From positions 2,294,001 to 2,358,000 of the forward strand of contig OY769938.1 in assembly GCA_963669295.1 (NCBI GenBank): a DNA stretch of 64,000 nt, read 5' to 3'. The translations under genes and the position numbers were made by a program. The stretch is from G963669295 sp963669295. GTDB lineage: Bacteria; Bacteroidota; Bacteroidia; Flavobacteriales_D; CALLUQ01. Positions 28,495 to 36,742 of this stretch are shown one piece after another (positions within the stretch are counted from its first letter, which is position 1; each line of letters opens with the position of its first letter). The notes below the pieces were generated by a model. The model was not told the origin of the DNA. It was given only the letters and a program-made list of their open reading frames with translations, and ran no database searches.

Positions 28495-31400
28495 TTTCTA
28501 ATTCTCTTTTTAACAACTTGGCAAGTGCCATAATTTTCACACTCTTGTCTTTAGTTAACTCTTTGTCAAGTGCAGCAATTGCTTTATCAAGTTCTTTCTT
28601 TTTTGATTTATTCATTTTAACAACGACTCCCTTCATTCCAGAATCTCTTGTTGTAATGTCGAGCTTAAACGCTTCGTCATCATCATTTGTCACCTCATCA
28701 ATTTCAAGAAGGTTATCCAATTCTTTGAACATGTGTAATAGTTGGTCTTTGAGTACCTCTTCTTCTTGATCTTGAATATCAACCAATCGTTTTTTAAGAA
28801 TTGCATGAGCGATTGATTCAATCCAACTGTTTCTATCATTTATAGGTGAATTCAACCTTAATAAGAAAGTTTTTTGATACTGCACCAATTTGTGTTCTTT
28901 AATTCCTTTGTACCTTTCTTGTAGAACAGATTTGTACTTTGAAAATCCTAGACTCTCATCAAGTATCTCGTCTACTATAAATTTTTCTATACGATTCAAT
29001 AATTCTGGGTACGCTCCTCTTATTTCAGTTATAGTTTCCTGAAACCTAATGATGTACTGCTCATAAGAGTCTTGTGATGTTGAAACGTCAATACTTCTGA
29101 ATTTAAGAGCCTCAGGAAAATCTTCAAAAAACACTTTTTCTGGATCTTCAGATTTAGCAATTGCAGTTCTTAGGTTTATTGCTTCACTAGAGATTCTCTT
29201 TGTAATCTTCGAATATTGTGGGAGATTCTTATAGAGAGATATTATAGGTCCGATACATTCGATAAAAGACTTTACAGTCATTTTATCTTGCGATTCAAGG
29301 TTTAATAATTCCCGATATTTATTAAACAATTTTATTCTAGCATCAGAAAGTTCAAAGGACTTGATTTCATACTCCTTTGGTGATCGAGATATTAAATGTA
29401 GTCTTGTCGCATCAATTTTTGGAATGAAGCCTTCATCCCCATATAACGCATAATCGCCCCGTTTAATAAAAAGAAACAAAGGCACCCAAAAGTCGACCAA
29501 CCCTTTCTTTAATTTATAAGGCTTAGTTTCTAGTACCTTATATAACTCTGTGAGACTCTTTCTTTCCTCCCTACATTCCGATAAAAACCTTTCAGAAGCG
29601 TCCCATATTTCCCAAATAGGTGATTGTTGAGTTGGTGCACCTAACTCATATTTCCCTTTTATCTTATTATGGAGTCCAGTTTCCTTTAACAGAGAAATGT
29701 ATATAGTTTTTTCTGCTGGAAATTTAGACTCAGGGAAATCTAAATCCTGTTTACTCCAATTATCCGAAACGGCTGAAAACAAATTCTTTCTTGCCGTGTG
29801 AATCGCAGTCGAAATTTTGTGCTTATTGAATAATTCATTTCTCAGTTTTGGAGTACCTGAATACACTTCTTCACATATTAATGATAGTTGTTGGTTTAAT
29901 TTTCGAGAGGAATCGATTTGAAGAATTTTACCTCTCCAAACCCAAGATACTTTGTCCGCAAATAAAGCATCCTTGACGTAGTGATTCAGTAAAGATTTAT
30001 GACTTTCTATTATGTTTTTAAGCTCTTTTCTAGCAACTAAATCATCATCATCTATATTTTGAAGTACTCTACTTGACTTTTCAATTTCAAACAAGGAATT
30101 TTTAATGTCACCAGCATTTTTGAAAAGACAGTAAATAATCGCTTCATCATGATTATTCGAAAATTCTTTTAACTTCTTTTCTGAAAGATCTTCATTAAAT
30201 ACTAGGTTAATAAATCCATCAATCTCATCAACAGGGATATCTTGAGTTGGGTTTCGTGTTATCTTATATTCAAATAGTCTTGGTGTTCCAGTCTTATAGG
30301 AAAATGCTTTCGCCGTCAATATTGAGAATTCAAACGAATCTCTAAGTTTTGCAACAATATCAATATCATTCTCAACTTGGTTCTCAGCTTTTAATAATGC
30401 TCCTTCTATGTCCAAATCAGTTCCTTCGAATAGCTTGTAAGAATCACTGAATTTATTGAAGCGGACTATTTGCAGCCTTGATAATTCGGATATTACGCCT
30501 TTAGTATCACTCGATTGAGAGTTTCTTGTTATCTCCAGATATTCTTCGAGTAGACCATTGTCAATTATTGCTCCCTTATTAGCGAAAAGAGATAGTAGTC
30601 CTACTGATTTAACAATAGAAAGGGCAAGTGATTGATTTTCCTCTATTCTGGCCTCAACCCTTTCAATTGAGGATCTAATACTTGCCCACTGAATATAGTC
30701 TGGGTTATTGCGAGAAGACAGAAATGGATAGAAGTCCGCCCATAAATAGTCATAGACTTTGTCAATGCTGAAATAACTTTCAGTTTTACTATTCTCTCCA
30801 AATTTAGATAAAAATGAGAAGAGGGAACGTTCATTTTGACCATACCTCTGAAGAGATGCGGTGAGTATGAATGCAGATATTGGATCCAAGGGGTATAATC
30901 CATTAGAAATTCCTTCAAAGAATGTCTCACTAACCTTGAATAGCTTGTTGTTCTCAACTAATTTACCAATAGCATGACTACCATCCATTATCTGTACACC
31001 TAAATCCTCTGCTTGAAGTTTTTCAGATGCCAAGTACAATAACTGTTCTATTGGTTCGTTAAACGGCAACTCTTTAAATCGACCCTTTATTTTTCTCCAT
31101 TCATTTCTCTCAATCTCACTTAAGTTAGAACCGTATGTATCGAAAGCTTGATGCAGGGTAGTAATAAAAAGTATATTTCGATTTGGGGAATTAACAAACT
31201 CTGCCAATTGTTGAATAAAATAAAGCTCCCTTTCTGGATTATTCTTGACGGCATACTCAAGGAATTTCCCCATTTCATCAATCTGAATCACCAACATTCC
31301 ATTTTCCTCCCCTACTTCTTCATATTGTTGGTATATGGCATCAAAAAGTTCTTGATTACCTGAATGGGAACTTGAAACATTTAACACCTCGTGAAAATGC

Positions 31401-31693
31401 CCAATCATTGATTCATATACACCAACGATATTTATGAACTTTACATTCTCAACCTTATCGGGCAATGTCAAATCAAAGAGCTTTCTCTTATTAAGAATTG
31501 ACTGCTCTATTGCCCATAGAAAAGAAGACTTACCTGTACCGTAAGAACCTATCAAATTGAATGAGTGAATCCCTTTCTTAAACTCATTAAAAATGGTATA
31601 AATTGATTTCTGAGCATTGGGTGTTACAATATATTCTAACTGAGAATCTTCATCTCTTATAATGTTAACCGAAGGAGTATATCTATTTGCCAT
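28487..31693 (-). CDS. sspC: Large P-loop ATPase (SspC-like)
   Basis: The 1068-residue protein has an N-terminal ATPase domain with Walker A GSYGTGKSS (49-57), Walker B LVIQIDE (134-140) and a sensor ILFITTLHQ. A very long helical region follows with several coiled-coil-like stretches, ending in a highly charged tail. This layout fits SspC and the related BrxC-type ATPases. In Ssp systems it powers assembly of the single-strand phosphorothioation complex with SspB and SspD. It overlaps sspB by 11 nt and sspD by 8 nt. BREX membership is unlikely because PglZ, BrxL and PglX are absent. Confidence 0.78.
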   Translation of the reverse strand: MANRYTPSVNIIRDEDSQLEYIVTPNAQKSIYTIFNEFKKGIHSFNLIGSYGTGKSSFLWAIEQSILNKRKLFDLTLPDKVENVKFINIVGVYESMIGHFHEVLNVSSSHSGNQELFDAIYQQYEEVGEENGMLVIQIDEMGKFLEYAVKNNPERELYFIQQLAEFVNSPNRNILFITTLHQAFDTYGSNLSEIERNEWRKIKGRFKELPFNEPIEQLLYLASEKLQAEDLGVQIMDGSHAIGKLVENNKLFKVSETFFEGISNGLYPLDPISAFILTASLQRYGQNERSLFSFLSKFGENSKTESYFSIDKVYDYLWADFYPFLSSRNNPDYIQWASIRSSIERVEARIEENQSLALSIVKSVGLLSLFANKGAIIDNGLLEEYLEITRNSQSSDTKGVISELSRLQIVRFNKFSDSYKLFEGTDLDIEGALLKAENQVENDIDIVAKLRDSFEFSILTAKAFSYKTGTPRLFEYKITRNPTQDIPVDEIDGFINLVFNEDLSEKKLKEFSNNHDEAIIYCLFKNAGDIKNSLFEIEKSSRVLQNIDDDDLVARKELKNIIESHKSLLNHYVKDALFADKVSWVWRGKILQIDSSRKLNQQLSLICEEVYSGTPKLRNELFNKHKISTAIHTARKNLFSAVSDNWSKQDLDFPESKFPAEKTIYISLLKETGLHNKIKGKYELGAPTQQSPIWEIWDASERFLSECREERKSLTELYKVLETKPYKLKKGLVDFWVPLFLFIKRGDYALYGDEGFIPKIDATRLHLISRSPKEYEIKSFELSDARIKLFNKYRELLNLESQDKMTVKSFIECIGPIISLYKNLPQYSKITKRISSEAINLRTAIAKSEDPEKVFFEDFPEALKFRSIDVSTSQDSYEQYIIRFQETITEIRGAYPELLNRIEKFIVDEILDESLGFSKYKSVLQERYKGIKEHKLVQYQKTFLLRLNSPINDRNSWIESIAHAILKKRLVDIQDQEEEVLKDQLLHMFKELDNLLEIDEVTNDDDEAFKLDITTRDSGMKGVVVKMNKSKKKELDKAIAALDKELTKDKSVKIMALAKLLKRELENE

Positions 31694-32549
31694 AATACTT
31701 TTCTAAAACGTTAAACTTATTCGGTTTCCCATCCTTAAATTGAAGTTCTTTCACACCTGCATCATTTTTATAGACTATACCCTCAAACTCTTTTTCTATT
31801 TCTTGTAGAATCGATTCAAGGTTATCTTTATCAAAACAAAATACATTACCTGTACTTTCATGTGATTCAAACAAAGAACTAAAACTTATCGAATCACCAT
31901 AATCTTCATTATCAAGGATGGAATAAAGAACGATTTCCTTAGGTATCGATAACTGATTTCTATTCTCAATTCTATAAATGCTATTCTTAAGCTCATCTTT
32001 TCTAGCTAGTTCATGTAATAATCCAAGTTCTGTAAGCAACCCCGAATAACTTTCCTCAATATCTTTAGATGGTTTAGAAAAATACGTCCTAACAAAAACA
32101 GAAAAATCTTTTTCTAACGTGTTTTCGTTTGCATTACCATCTTTTTCTAATGCTAAGGACTTAAAATGAAGCTTTGTGAATTCAGGTTTTAGCTTTCTCA
32201 GTTCTCCAAAAATGAGGTGATAAATTGATGCTCTCGATTTTGACTTTACGAGCGAGTAATGAAGTAACCATAAAGTTCCTTCGTCTTCCATATATGGATC
32301 ATATCCATTATCCTGAAATATACTTGTTGCTAACTCACTGACTTGATCATAATCATCAAATAACCCAAATGCTCTCAGCCAATATCGAATTGACCCAACC
32401 ATATTTCTTCCAACGCCTAGCTTCATAACCGCCGAATCATTGAAACTAGCTTCTGATTCATTCGCATAATCAAAGCCTTTTTTTAACCAAAAACTTCGAC
32501 AGTGAAATGTCTCATGCCCAGAAAAATTGTAATTAACCTCGTTTCTCAT
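31683..32549 (-). CDS. sspB: DUF4007 protein (SspB-like)
   Basis: The ~288-residue protein carries the DUF4007 signature at its N-terminus: FSGHETFHCRSFWLKKG, then AVMKLGVGRNMVGSIRYWLRAFGL, followed by a winged-helix-rich body (GTLWLLHYSL). DUF4007 proteins with a neighbouring ATPase and PAPS-reductase-like gene are the SspB component, described as the DNA-nicking and strand-binding part of single-strand phosphorothioation. The conserved His-Glu of the GHETF motif is intact. Start is ATG 32549 or 32555; both overlap the upstream HTH gene, so expression is coupled to the regulator. The homology call rests on motif recognition. Confidence 0.82.
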   Translation of the reverse strand: MRNEVNYNFSGHETFHCRSFWLKKGFDYANESEASFNDSAVMKLGVGRNMVGSIRYWLRAFGLFDDYDQVSELATSIFQDNGYDPYMEDEGTLWLLHYSLVKSKSRASIYHLIFGELRKLKPEFTKLHFKSLALEKDGNANENTLEKDFSVFVRTYFSKPSKDIEESYSGLLTELGLLHELARKDELKNSIYRIENRNQLSIPKEIVLYSILDNEDYGDSISFSSLFESHESTGNVFCFDKDNLESILQEIEKEFEGIVYKNDAGVKELQFKDGKPNKFNVLEKYYGK

Positions 32550-32751
32550 CAACATTCATTTTAATACTAGAAACTATTAATTCTCTAACATCTACATCAA
32601 GATGTTTAGCGATTTCATAGAGCAATTCTATCTTAGGCTGACACTTATTAGTACAATAGTTTGTCACCATCACAGTGCTCTTTCCAATCTGCTGCGCCAA
32701 CCATTTTTGAGAACGCCCTTGTTCCTTTAATACTTCCTTAATTCTATTCAT
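32533..32751 (-). CDS. XRE/Cro-type HTH regulator of the Ssp-like operon
   Basis: A 72-residue protein that is nearly all one HTH_3 domain: RSQKWLAQQIGKSTVMVTNYCTNKCQPKIELLYEIAKHLDVDVRELI. I choose ATG 32751, preceded by AGGTG on the minus strand; a GTG six bases upstream also reads in frame. It is the first gene of the operon and overlaps sspB, so it probably controls the whole operon, most likely as an autorepressor. Two inverted repeats lie directly upstream (32765-32777 and 32779-32796). Confidence 0.85.
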   Translation of the reverse strand: MNRIKEVLKEQGRSQKWLAQQIGKSTVMVTNYCTNKCQPKIELLYEIAKHLDVDVRELIVSSIKMNVDEKRG

Positions 32752-32764
32752 AGTCACCTACTTG

Positions 32765-32796
32765 TGATCAAGGATCAAGTTTAATTATTATTAAAC
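32765..32796 (-). promoter_or_regulatory. Candidate operator pair upstream of the Ssp-like operon
   Basis: Two adjacent inverted repeats: tgatc-aag-gatca (32765-32777) and gtttaat-tatt-attaaac (32779-32796). They begin 14 nt upstream of the regulator ATG in an AT-rich promoter region. Placement suggests binding sites for the HTH protein. Confidence 0.5.
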
Positions 32797-32868
32797 TAAT
32801 ATTTTAACTTTTATTAAAATATTTTTACACCACATAATGTATATAATGGATTGAAGTATTAAAGGGAA

Positions 32869-33171
32869 TCACTTCTTTCCAAAGGCAGCACCTATGGCAA
32901 TATGAACGGCACGGCTTGAAAGTATCTTACCTAAAACTCCATTCGGTTTAAGGCCAAGGGACTTAATAAGTATTCTTCCTATTAGTCTTCCAAAGGCCAG
33001 ACCTGTTAAACCTCCTAGAATGCGTTTAAATGCGGATTCATTGGTGTTTGATAAGTAATCGTCTATAGACAGACCAGATTCTTTTAATTCATTCCAAAAT
33101 GCTGTTTCAATATCCTTTTCCTTCTTTGATTGAATGGAAGAAATGAATTCTTCGTATGATTTTATATCCAT
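32869..33171 (-). CDS. Small protein with Gly-rich hydrophobic segment
   Basis: A 100-residue protein. The N-terminal half is helical and charged (SYEEFISSIQSKKEKDIETAFWNELKESG). The C-terminal half is glycine-rich and hydrophobic (RILGGLTGLAFGRLIGRIL, then VHIAIGAAFGKK), as in small membrane-inserting or glycine-zipper proteins. It is divergent from the polymerase-like gene with 77 nt between the ATGs. No family recognised. It might be a small membrane toxin or effector, but nothing in the sequence proves it. Confidence 0.55.
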   Translation of the reverse strand: MDIKSYEEFISSIQSKKEKDIETAFWNELKESGLSIDDYLSNTNESAFKRILGGLTGLAFGRLIGRILIKSLGLKPNGVLGKILSSRAVHIAIGAAFGKK

Positions 33172-33248
33172 GATAGGGCTTTTAGTTATATATCAAAAAA
33201 AGTTTCAACTGATTTGAAACAATTTGATTGGTCGTGTCTATACAAGAC

Positions 33249-34484
33249 ATGAAAAAAGAAATAAAAGCACATTTTATACTTCCTGAAAGTGGATTTAGAA
33301 GAGTGATGAGTAGTCCTATGTCTAAGAAATCAAAAAGTAGAGACAAACTTCTTTTTGTTGTGAGTTCATTGTACTGTTATCAATACAAAAACTTCAACCC
33401 AGATTACAAAGGCTTCATTCCGTTACACTCTAGTATTTTAAAAAAGTTTTTGGGCAATCATTCCTACACATCTTTTATAAAAGAACTCATGAGATTGGGG
33501 ATGATCGAAAGGTCAGGATTGTATGTGCCATCACAAATTAGTCGTGGATATAGACTTAAAGAACCTTTTCGGTCTGATAAACCAATTTTGATAAAAGCTA
33601 AGGATAAGGTAATCACAAACAAACTTATCGCTACTAGGATTAGTGAAGAACAGCTTTTAACGGATGTAGATCGGTTTTTATTCAAAAACTTAAGGAGAAT
33701 GTCATTCCGAGTTGAAGACGGCTTAGAACAGATTAAAACAGATTTAGAGATGAATGAAGCTTATACGCAATATCGCTTCAATTCTGATTTCGTTTCAATT
33801 GTAGAATTAGCAGATGAGAACTTTAGGTTCACACGAGATCAATTCGGAAATCGTGCTCATCATAATTTAACCAATATGCGCTCCTCATTAAAGAAGTTTT
33901 TGCGTGTTGATGGAATCGATGAATTAATAGGGCTGGATATTGCCAATTCTCAACCGTTTCTATTCAATGTAATTCTACGAAAAATGTACCCATCCGAAAT
34001 ACCTAAAGATGTTGAACATTACATTAACCTTACGAGCAATGGAAACTTCTATTCGTATTTAAAAGAACACTTAAATAACAACAAAAGCATTAAGCAAATT
34101 AAGAAGGAGTTTTTTGGAAAGGTATTTTTCAGTCGAAACTTCATTTATGGTCGAAAAAATACTAATGAATATACACTACTGATGGAGCAACATTTCCCTA
34201 CAGTTTATAAAGCTATTTGGCATTGCAAAAGAAGAAATCACAAGGAGCTACCAAAGGCATTACAACAAGTAGAAAGTCATATAATAATTGATACCGTAAT
34301 TGAATCCGTTTCTACTAAGAACCCAAATGCATTTTGCATCACAATTCATGATGAGATTTTGACCACAATGGAGCACTTAAAATTGGTTGAAAATAAGCTA
34401 TTGGATGGGTTTGATCAATTTAGTCTCAAACCCTTGATACGACTGAGAAAATATAGTAATATATTTGCTAAAAAACTTGCATAA
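33249..34484 (+). CDS. Minimal family-A DNA polymerase-like protein
   Basis: About 411 residues from ATG 33249 (a TTG at 33228 also reads in frame). The N-terminal ~110 residues look like a winged-helix DNA-binding domain (HSSILKKFLGNHSYTSFIKELMRLGMIERSG). The C-terminal part follows the family-A palm order: motif A-like LIGLDIANSQPF (Asp230), a motif B-like Lys-helix KKEFFGKVFFSRNFIYG, a Q-x-x-E-S-H-x-I-x-D helix, and motif C-like ITIHDEIL (HDE 367-369). The exonuclease and thumb parts of PolA are missing. It may be the element's own replication or repair polymerase. A terminator follows at 34576. Confidence 0.6.
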   Translation: MKKEIKAHFILPESGFRRVMSSPMSKKSKSRDKLLFVVSSLYCYQYKNFNPDYKGFIPLHSSILKKFLGNHSYTSFIKELMRLGMIERSGLYVPSQISRGYRLKEPFRSDKPILIKAKDKVITNKLIATRISEEQLLTDVDRFLFKNLRRMSFRVEDGLEQIKTDLEMNEAYTQYRFNSDFVSIVELADENFRFTRDQFGNRAHHNLTNMRSSLKKFLRVDGIDELIGLDIANSQPFLFNVILRKMYPSEIPKDVEHYINLTSNGNFYSYLKEHLNNNKSIKQIKKEFFGKVFFSRNFIYGRKNTNEYTLLMEQHFPTVYKAIWHCKRRNHKELPKALQQVESHIIIDTVIESVSTKNPNAFCITIHDEILTTMEHLKLVENKLLDGFDQFSLKPLIRLRKYSNIFAKKLA

Positions 34485-34575
34485 TTCAATTGTTTTTCCT
34501 ATATTTATTATGTTATTGAAAGGAAGAAGTTTTATGCTTATAAAGTAAATTAAAACGACATAAAAAAGAACTCTT

Positions 34576-34617
34576 AAAAGGGTGTATATATCTGTTTGGA
34601 TATTTGCACCCTTTTTT
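34576..34617 (+). terminator. Terminator after the polymerase-like gene
   Basis: The stem aaaagggtg / cacccttttt, extended by atatct / ggatat with one G-T pair, ends in a T tract. Confidence 0.8.
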
Positions 34618-34716
34618 ATTGGTGCGCACCAAAGAGCAATAACACAAAACAATAATTTATTAATCAGCTTAACGACCAGTTTCGAACTGTATCGTATGGC
34701 ACAATTATGTCCAAAA

Positions 34717-34905
34717 ATGAAGACAGAAAACACACAATTTATTGACAGTTCAAACTGTCCTGAAAAGCTCTTTGAATGCGCTATAAATGAGAACCTACTA
34801 ATGAATGCCATTAATGAGCAAATTTCAGAACATGAGATAGAATTATGGTTAAAAACTATTGACCACAAAATGTTTAATAACGAATGGGATCTCATAGAAT
34901 ACTAA
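34717..34905 (+). CDS. Small hypothetical protein
   Basis: From ATG 34717 a 62-residue acidic helical protein is predicted (NLLMNAINEQISEHEIELWLKTIDHKMF). Another ATG at 34696 adds seven residues. The open frame extends further upstream, but through a terminator hairpin. No family recognised. It stands at the head of a run of small genes reading the same way. The overlapping minus-strand frame (34398-34895) lacks support. Confidence 0.4.
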   Translation: MKTENTQFIDSSNCPEKLFECAINENLLMNAINEQISEHEIELWLKTIDHKMFNNEWDLIEY

Positions 34906-34922
34906 TAATTAAATATAAACCC

Positions 34923-34944
34923 GCTCTCACCTTAAGGTGAGAGC
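34923..34944. repeat. 22-bp perfect palindrome in a gene leader
   Basis: gctctcaccttaaggtgagagc is a perfect inverted repeat ending 15 nt before the ATG at 34960. It has no T tract, so it is either an operator or an mRNA 5' stem-loop controlling the three small genes that follow. Confidence 0.8.
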
Positions 34945-34959
34945 ACAAAACAAATAAAT

Positions 34960-35289
34960 ATGATTACAGAAGAAAAAGAATTAGAAATCACAGTAGAAGA
35001 ATTTATAAAGCTAGTCCCAGAGTGTTGTCCTCATTGTGTTGAGGAAATGTTTCCAGACTTAGTAATGTTACCCTTGGTATATGAAGATGCCAAATTAGAA
35101 GACATTGTAAAAGAATTTAAAAAGGAATATTCAACCATAAGGAAAGTTGTAGAATATATGGGCGCAACTGTCTACTATGACAAAGATGGAAACGAAGAAG
35201 ATGTTGACCTTGGAGGACTTACAGAAGTAAGATGGGAATGCTCATCGTGTCAAGCAGTATTTGAAGATTATAAACCAGAAAACTATTAG
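34960..35289 (+). CDS. Small zinc-ribbon-like protein
   Basis: A 109-residue acidic protein with two Cys pairs, CCPHC near residue 23 and CSSC near residue 97, spaced as the two knuckles of a zinc ribbon. The middle is helical and charged (EDIVKEFKKEYSTIRKVVEYMG). It heads a three-gene cassette with a 2-nt gap to the next gene and a palindrome directly upstream. No family recognised. The high acidity and small size are reminiscent of DNA-mimic or anti-restriction proteins, which is only a hint. Confidence 0.6.
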   Translation: MITEEKELEITVEEFIKLVPECCPHCVEEMFPDLVMLPLVYEDAKLEDIVKEFKKEYSTIRKVVEYMGATVYYDKDGNEEDVDLGGLTEVRWECSSCQAVFEDYKPENY

Positions 35290-35291
35290 AA

Positions 35292-35687
35292 ATGAAAAAT
35301 ACAAAATATGAATTCGAGTATGAATCTGATATAATTCTAGAGGAAGAATTTACATTGATATTAGACTCATCAGAAATAGGTTATGAGAATCCGACAATAG
35401 ACCAAATTTCAGATTGGATTAAGGATAACTATAAAGCCGTGTTTAACCACGATAATGAGTACATAGTAGATTTCGATTATGTAGATGAAGTATACTGCAA
35501 TCTTAAAAACTTTAAAGTGAGTGGAAAACAAATCGAAGGAGAGGTACTCGACAGAGATTATCGTTTAGGAGATAATGTTTGGGGGTTGCAAGACTATGAA
35601 AGTCTTTGCCATAAAAACATATTTGGGTCAGGTAAACAATGTACTGACTTAGCAGATTATATTATAAATTCTTTATACCAATTGTAA
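35292..35687 (+). CDS. Acidic hypothetical protein
   Basis: The 131-residue protein is strongly acidic (many Asp and Glu) with beta-rich stretches (YESDIILEEEFTLILD, EYIVDFDYVDEVYCNLKNFKV). It begins 2 nt after the zinc-ribbon gene and its stop overlaps the next ATG (TAATG), so the three genes are translated as one unit. No family recognised. Confidence 0.6.
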   Translation: MKNTKYEFEYESDIILEEEFTLILDSSEIGYENPTIDQISDWIKDNYKAVFNHDNEYIVDFDYVDEVYCNLKNFKVSGKQIEGEVLDRDYRLGDNVWGLQDYESLCHKNIFGSGKQCTDLADYIINSLYQL

Positions 35688-35947
35688 TGAAAATAGAAAT
35701 TAAGATAACACCTAAACTTAGATACGAAAAACAGTTTAAATCAAAACTCGAATTCAAATATTTTGAAAAGGCTCAAAAAACGGCTGAAGTCAAAGGAATT
35801 AGCTTTTTGGACGAAGTAAAATACTTAACTAAGAATTATCCTTTCTTTATGAAGCATAATTGTATGGAAGCTGATAGATCTTCATTAGAAGAAAAAAGTG
35901 AATTAGTTGAAATTTATGAACTCGGTGATATAGAAATACTTAAATGA
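35687..35947 (+). CDS. Small hypothetical protein, third gene of cassette
   Basis: An 86-residue lysine- and glutamate-rich helical protein (MKIEIKITPKLRYEKQFKSKLEFKYFEKAQK). Its ATG overlaps the upstream stop by one base. A strong terminator follows at 35975. No recognised domain. Confidence 0.55.
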   Translation: MKIEIKITPKLRYEKQFKSKLEFKYFEKAQKTAEVKGISFLDEVKYLTKNYPFFMKHNCMEADRSSLEEKSELVEIYELGDIEILK

Positions 35948-35974
35948 ATCGAAACATACTAGGTTCTGAACTTA

Positions 35975-36014
35975 AAAAGCCAACTGACTGAAAAACTGTC
36001 GGTTGGCTTTTTTT
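35975..36014. terminator. Bidirectional terminator between convergent genes
   Basis: The stem aaaagccaactgac / gtcggttggctttt (one mismatch) with A and T tracts on either side serves the plus-strand cassette and the minus-strand gene ending at 36044. Confidence 0.85.
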
Positions 36015-36043
36015 ATTTCTTTAGTGCACAAAAAATGAACTAA

Positions 36044-36742
36044 TTATGCATAAGAGTCAGCTAAATATTCACAGTACTTGTAAAAGGAAAAATCTTCCGA
36101 TCCATCTTTTCTGAATTCCTCTAGAGTTACCCCATACTGATCAGAAATCTTAACCCCACTCCATCTTATCATATTGTCAAGAGTTGTATCTAATAATATC
36201 TCTGGAGCTTCAAGTTCTACCCCATAGAAATGATCAACATAAGAACTGTCTACATCCAAAAATTTATGCATCCACATAAAAAATTCAGTTGAATTATATC
36301 CATAAGTTATTCCATCTAATGAAGGTTCTGGTAGAGGAACGTGGCTTGAATTTGCACTAAAAAACACATATAATACATTATAAGACAAATATTCCTCAAA
36401 GCTGTTGAAATGAGATTTGCAATTATTGTACTCAATTAAACATTGATCAAATTTTAAATATTCTTCACCCACTTCAGGTATGATAAAGACTTGAAGCTTT
36501 GAAATTTCGTTTAACAAATAGTTAGGATAGGTGAATTTCTGATTTAAGTCAATGATTTGATCTGACAGTTCATACATTTCAGCATTTTCTATTATTCTTT
36601 CCAATTCTGACAATGTAACAAAAGAATCCAGCAATACTTTTGGATTCTTTTCAGCAATTATACTATCAATTTGTTTTTGAACGTATTCAACAAAAGTGTT
36701 TTTGCGAAGTTCAGAAGTTAAGTTTTCTATGTTCATAATCAT
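36044..36742 (-). CDS. Hypothetical protein, MORN operon third gene
   Basis: The 232-residue acidic protein has an N-terminal helical half and an aromatic-rich C-terminal half (TEFFMWMHKFLDVDSSYVDHFYGVE, FYKYCEYLADSY). The ATG overlaps the previous stop in an ATGA arrangement, so it is translationally coupled to the 118-residue protein. No family recognised. It could be an immunity or SMI1/KNR4-like protein by general look, but the signature Trp motif is not convincing. Confidence 0.6.
   Translation of the reverse strand: MIMNIENLTSELRKNTFVEYVQKQIDSIIAEKNPKVLLDSFVTLSELERIIENAEMYELSDQIIDLNQKFTYPNYLLNEISKLQVFIIPEVGEEYLKFDQCLIEYNNCKSHFNSFEEYLSYNVLYVFFSANSSHVPLPEPSLDGITYGYNSTEFFMWMHKFLDVDSSYVDHFYGVELEAPEILLDTTLDNMIRWSGVKISDQYGVTLEEFRKDGSEDFSFYKYCEYLADSYA

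Noticed and set aside
28487..31693. BREX type 4 locus (BrxC-like ATPase plus PAPS-reductase gene)
   Set aside because: BREX type 4 needs PglZ and BrxL, neither of which is present. DUF4007 next to the ATPase fits Ssp better.
34398..34895. Minus-strand open frame of 165 codons overlapping the polymerase-like gene end
   Set aside because: It runs through a terminator and overlaps a better-supported gene, with no recognisable domain.
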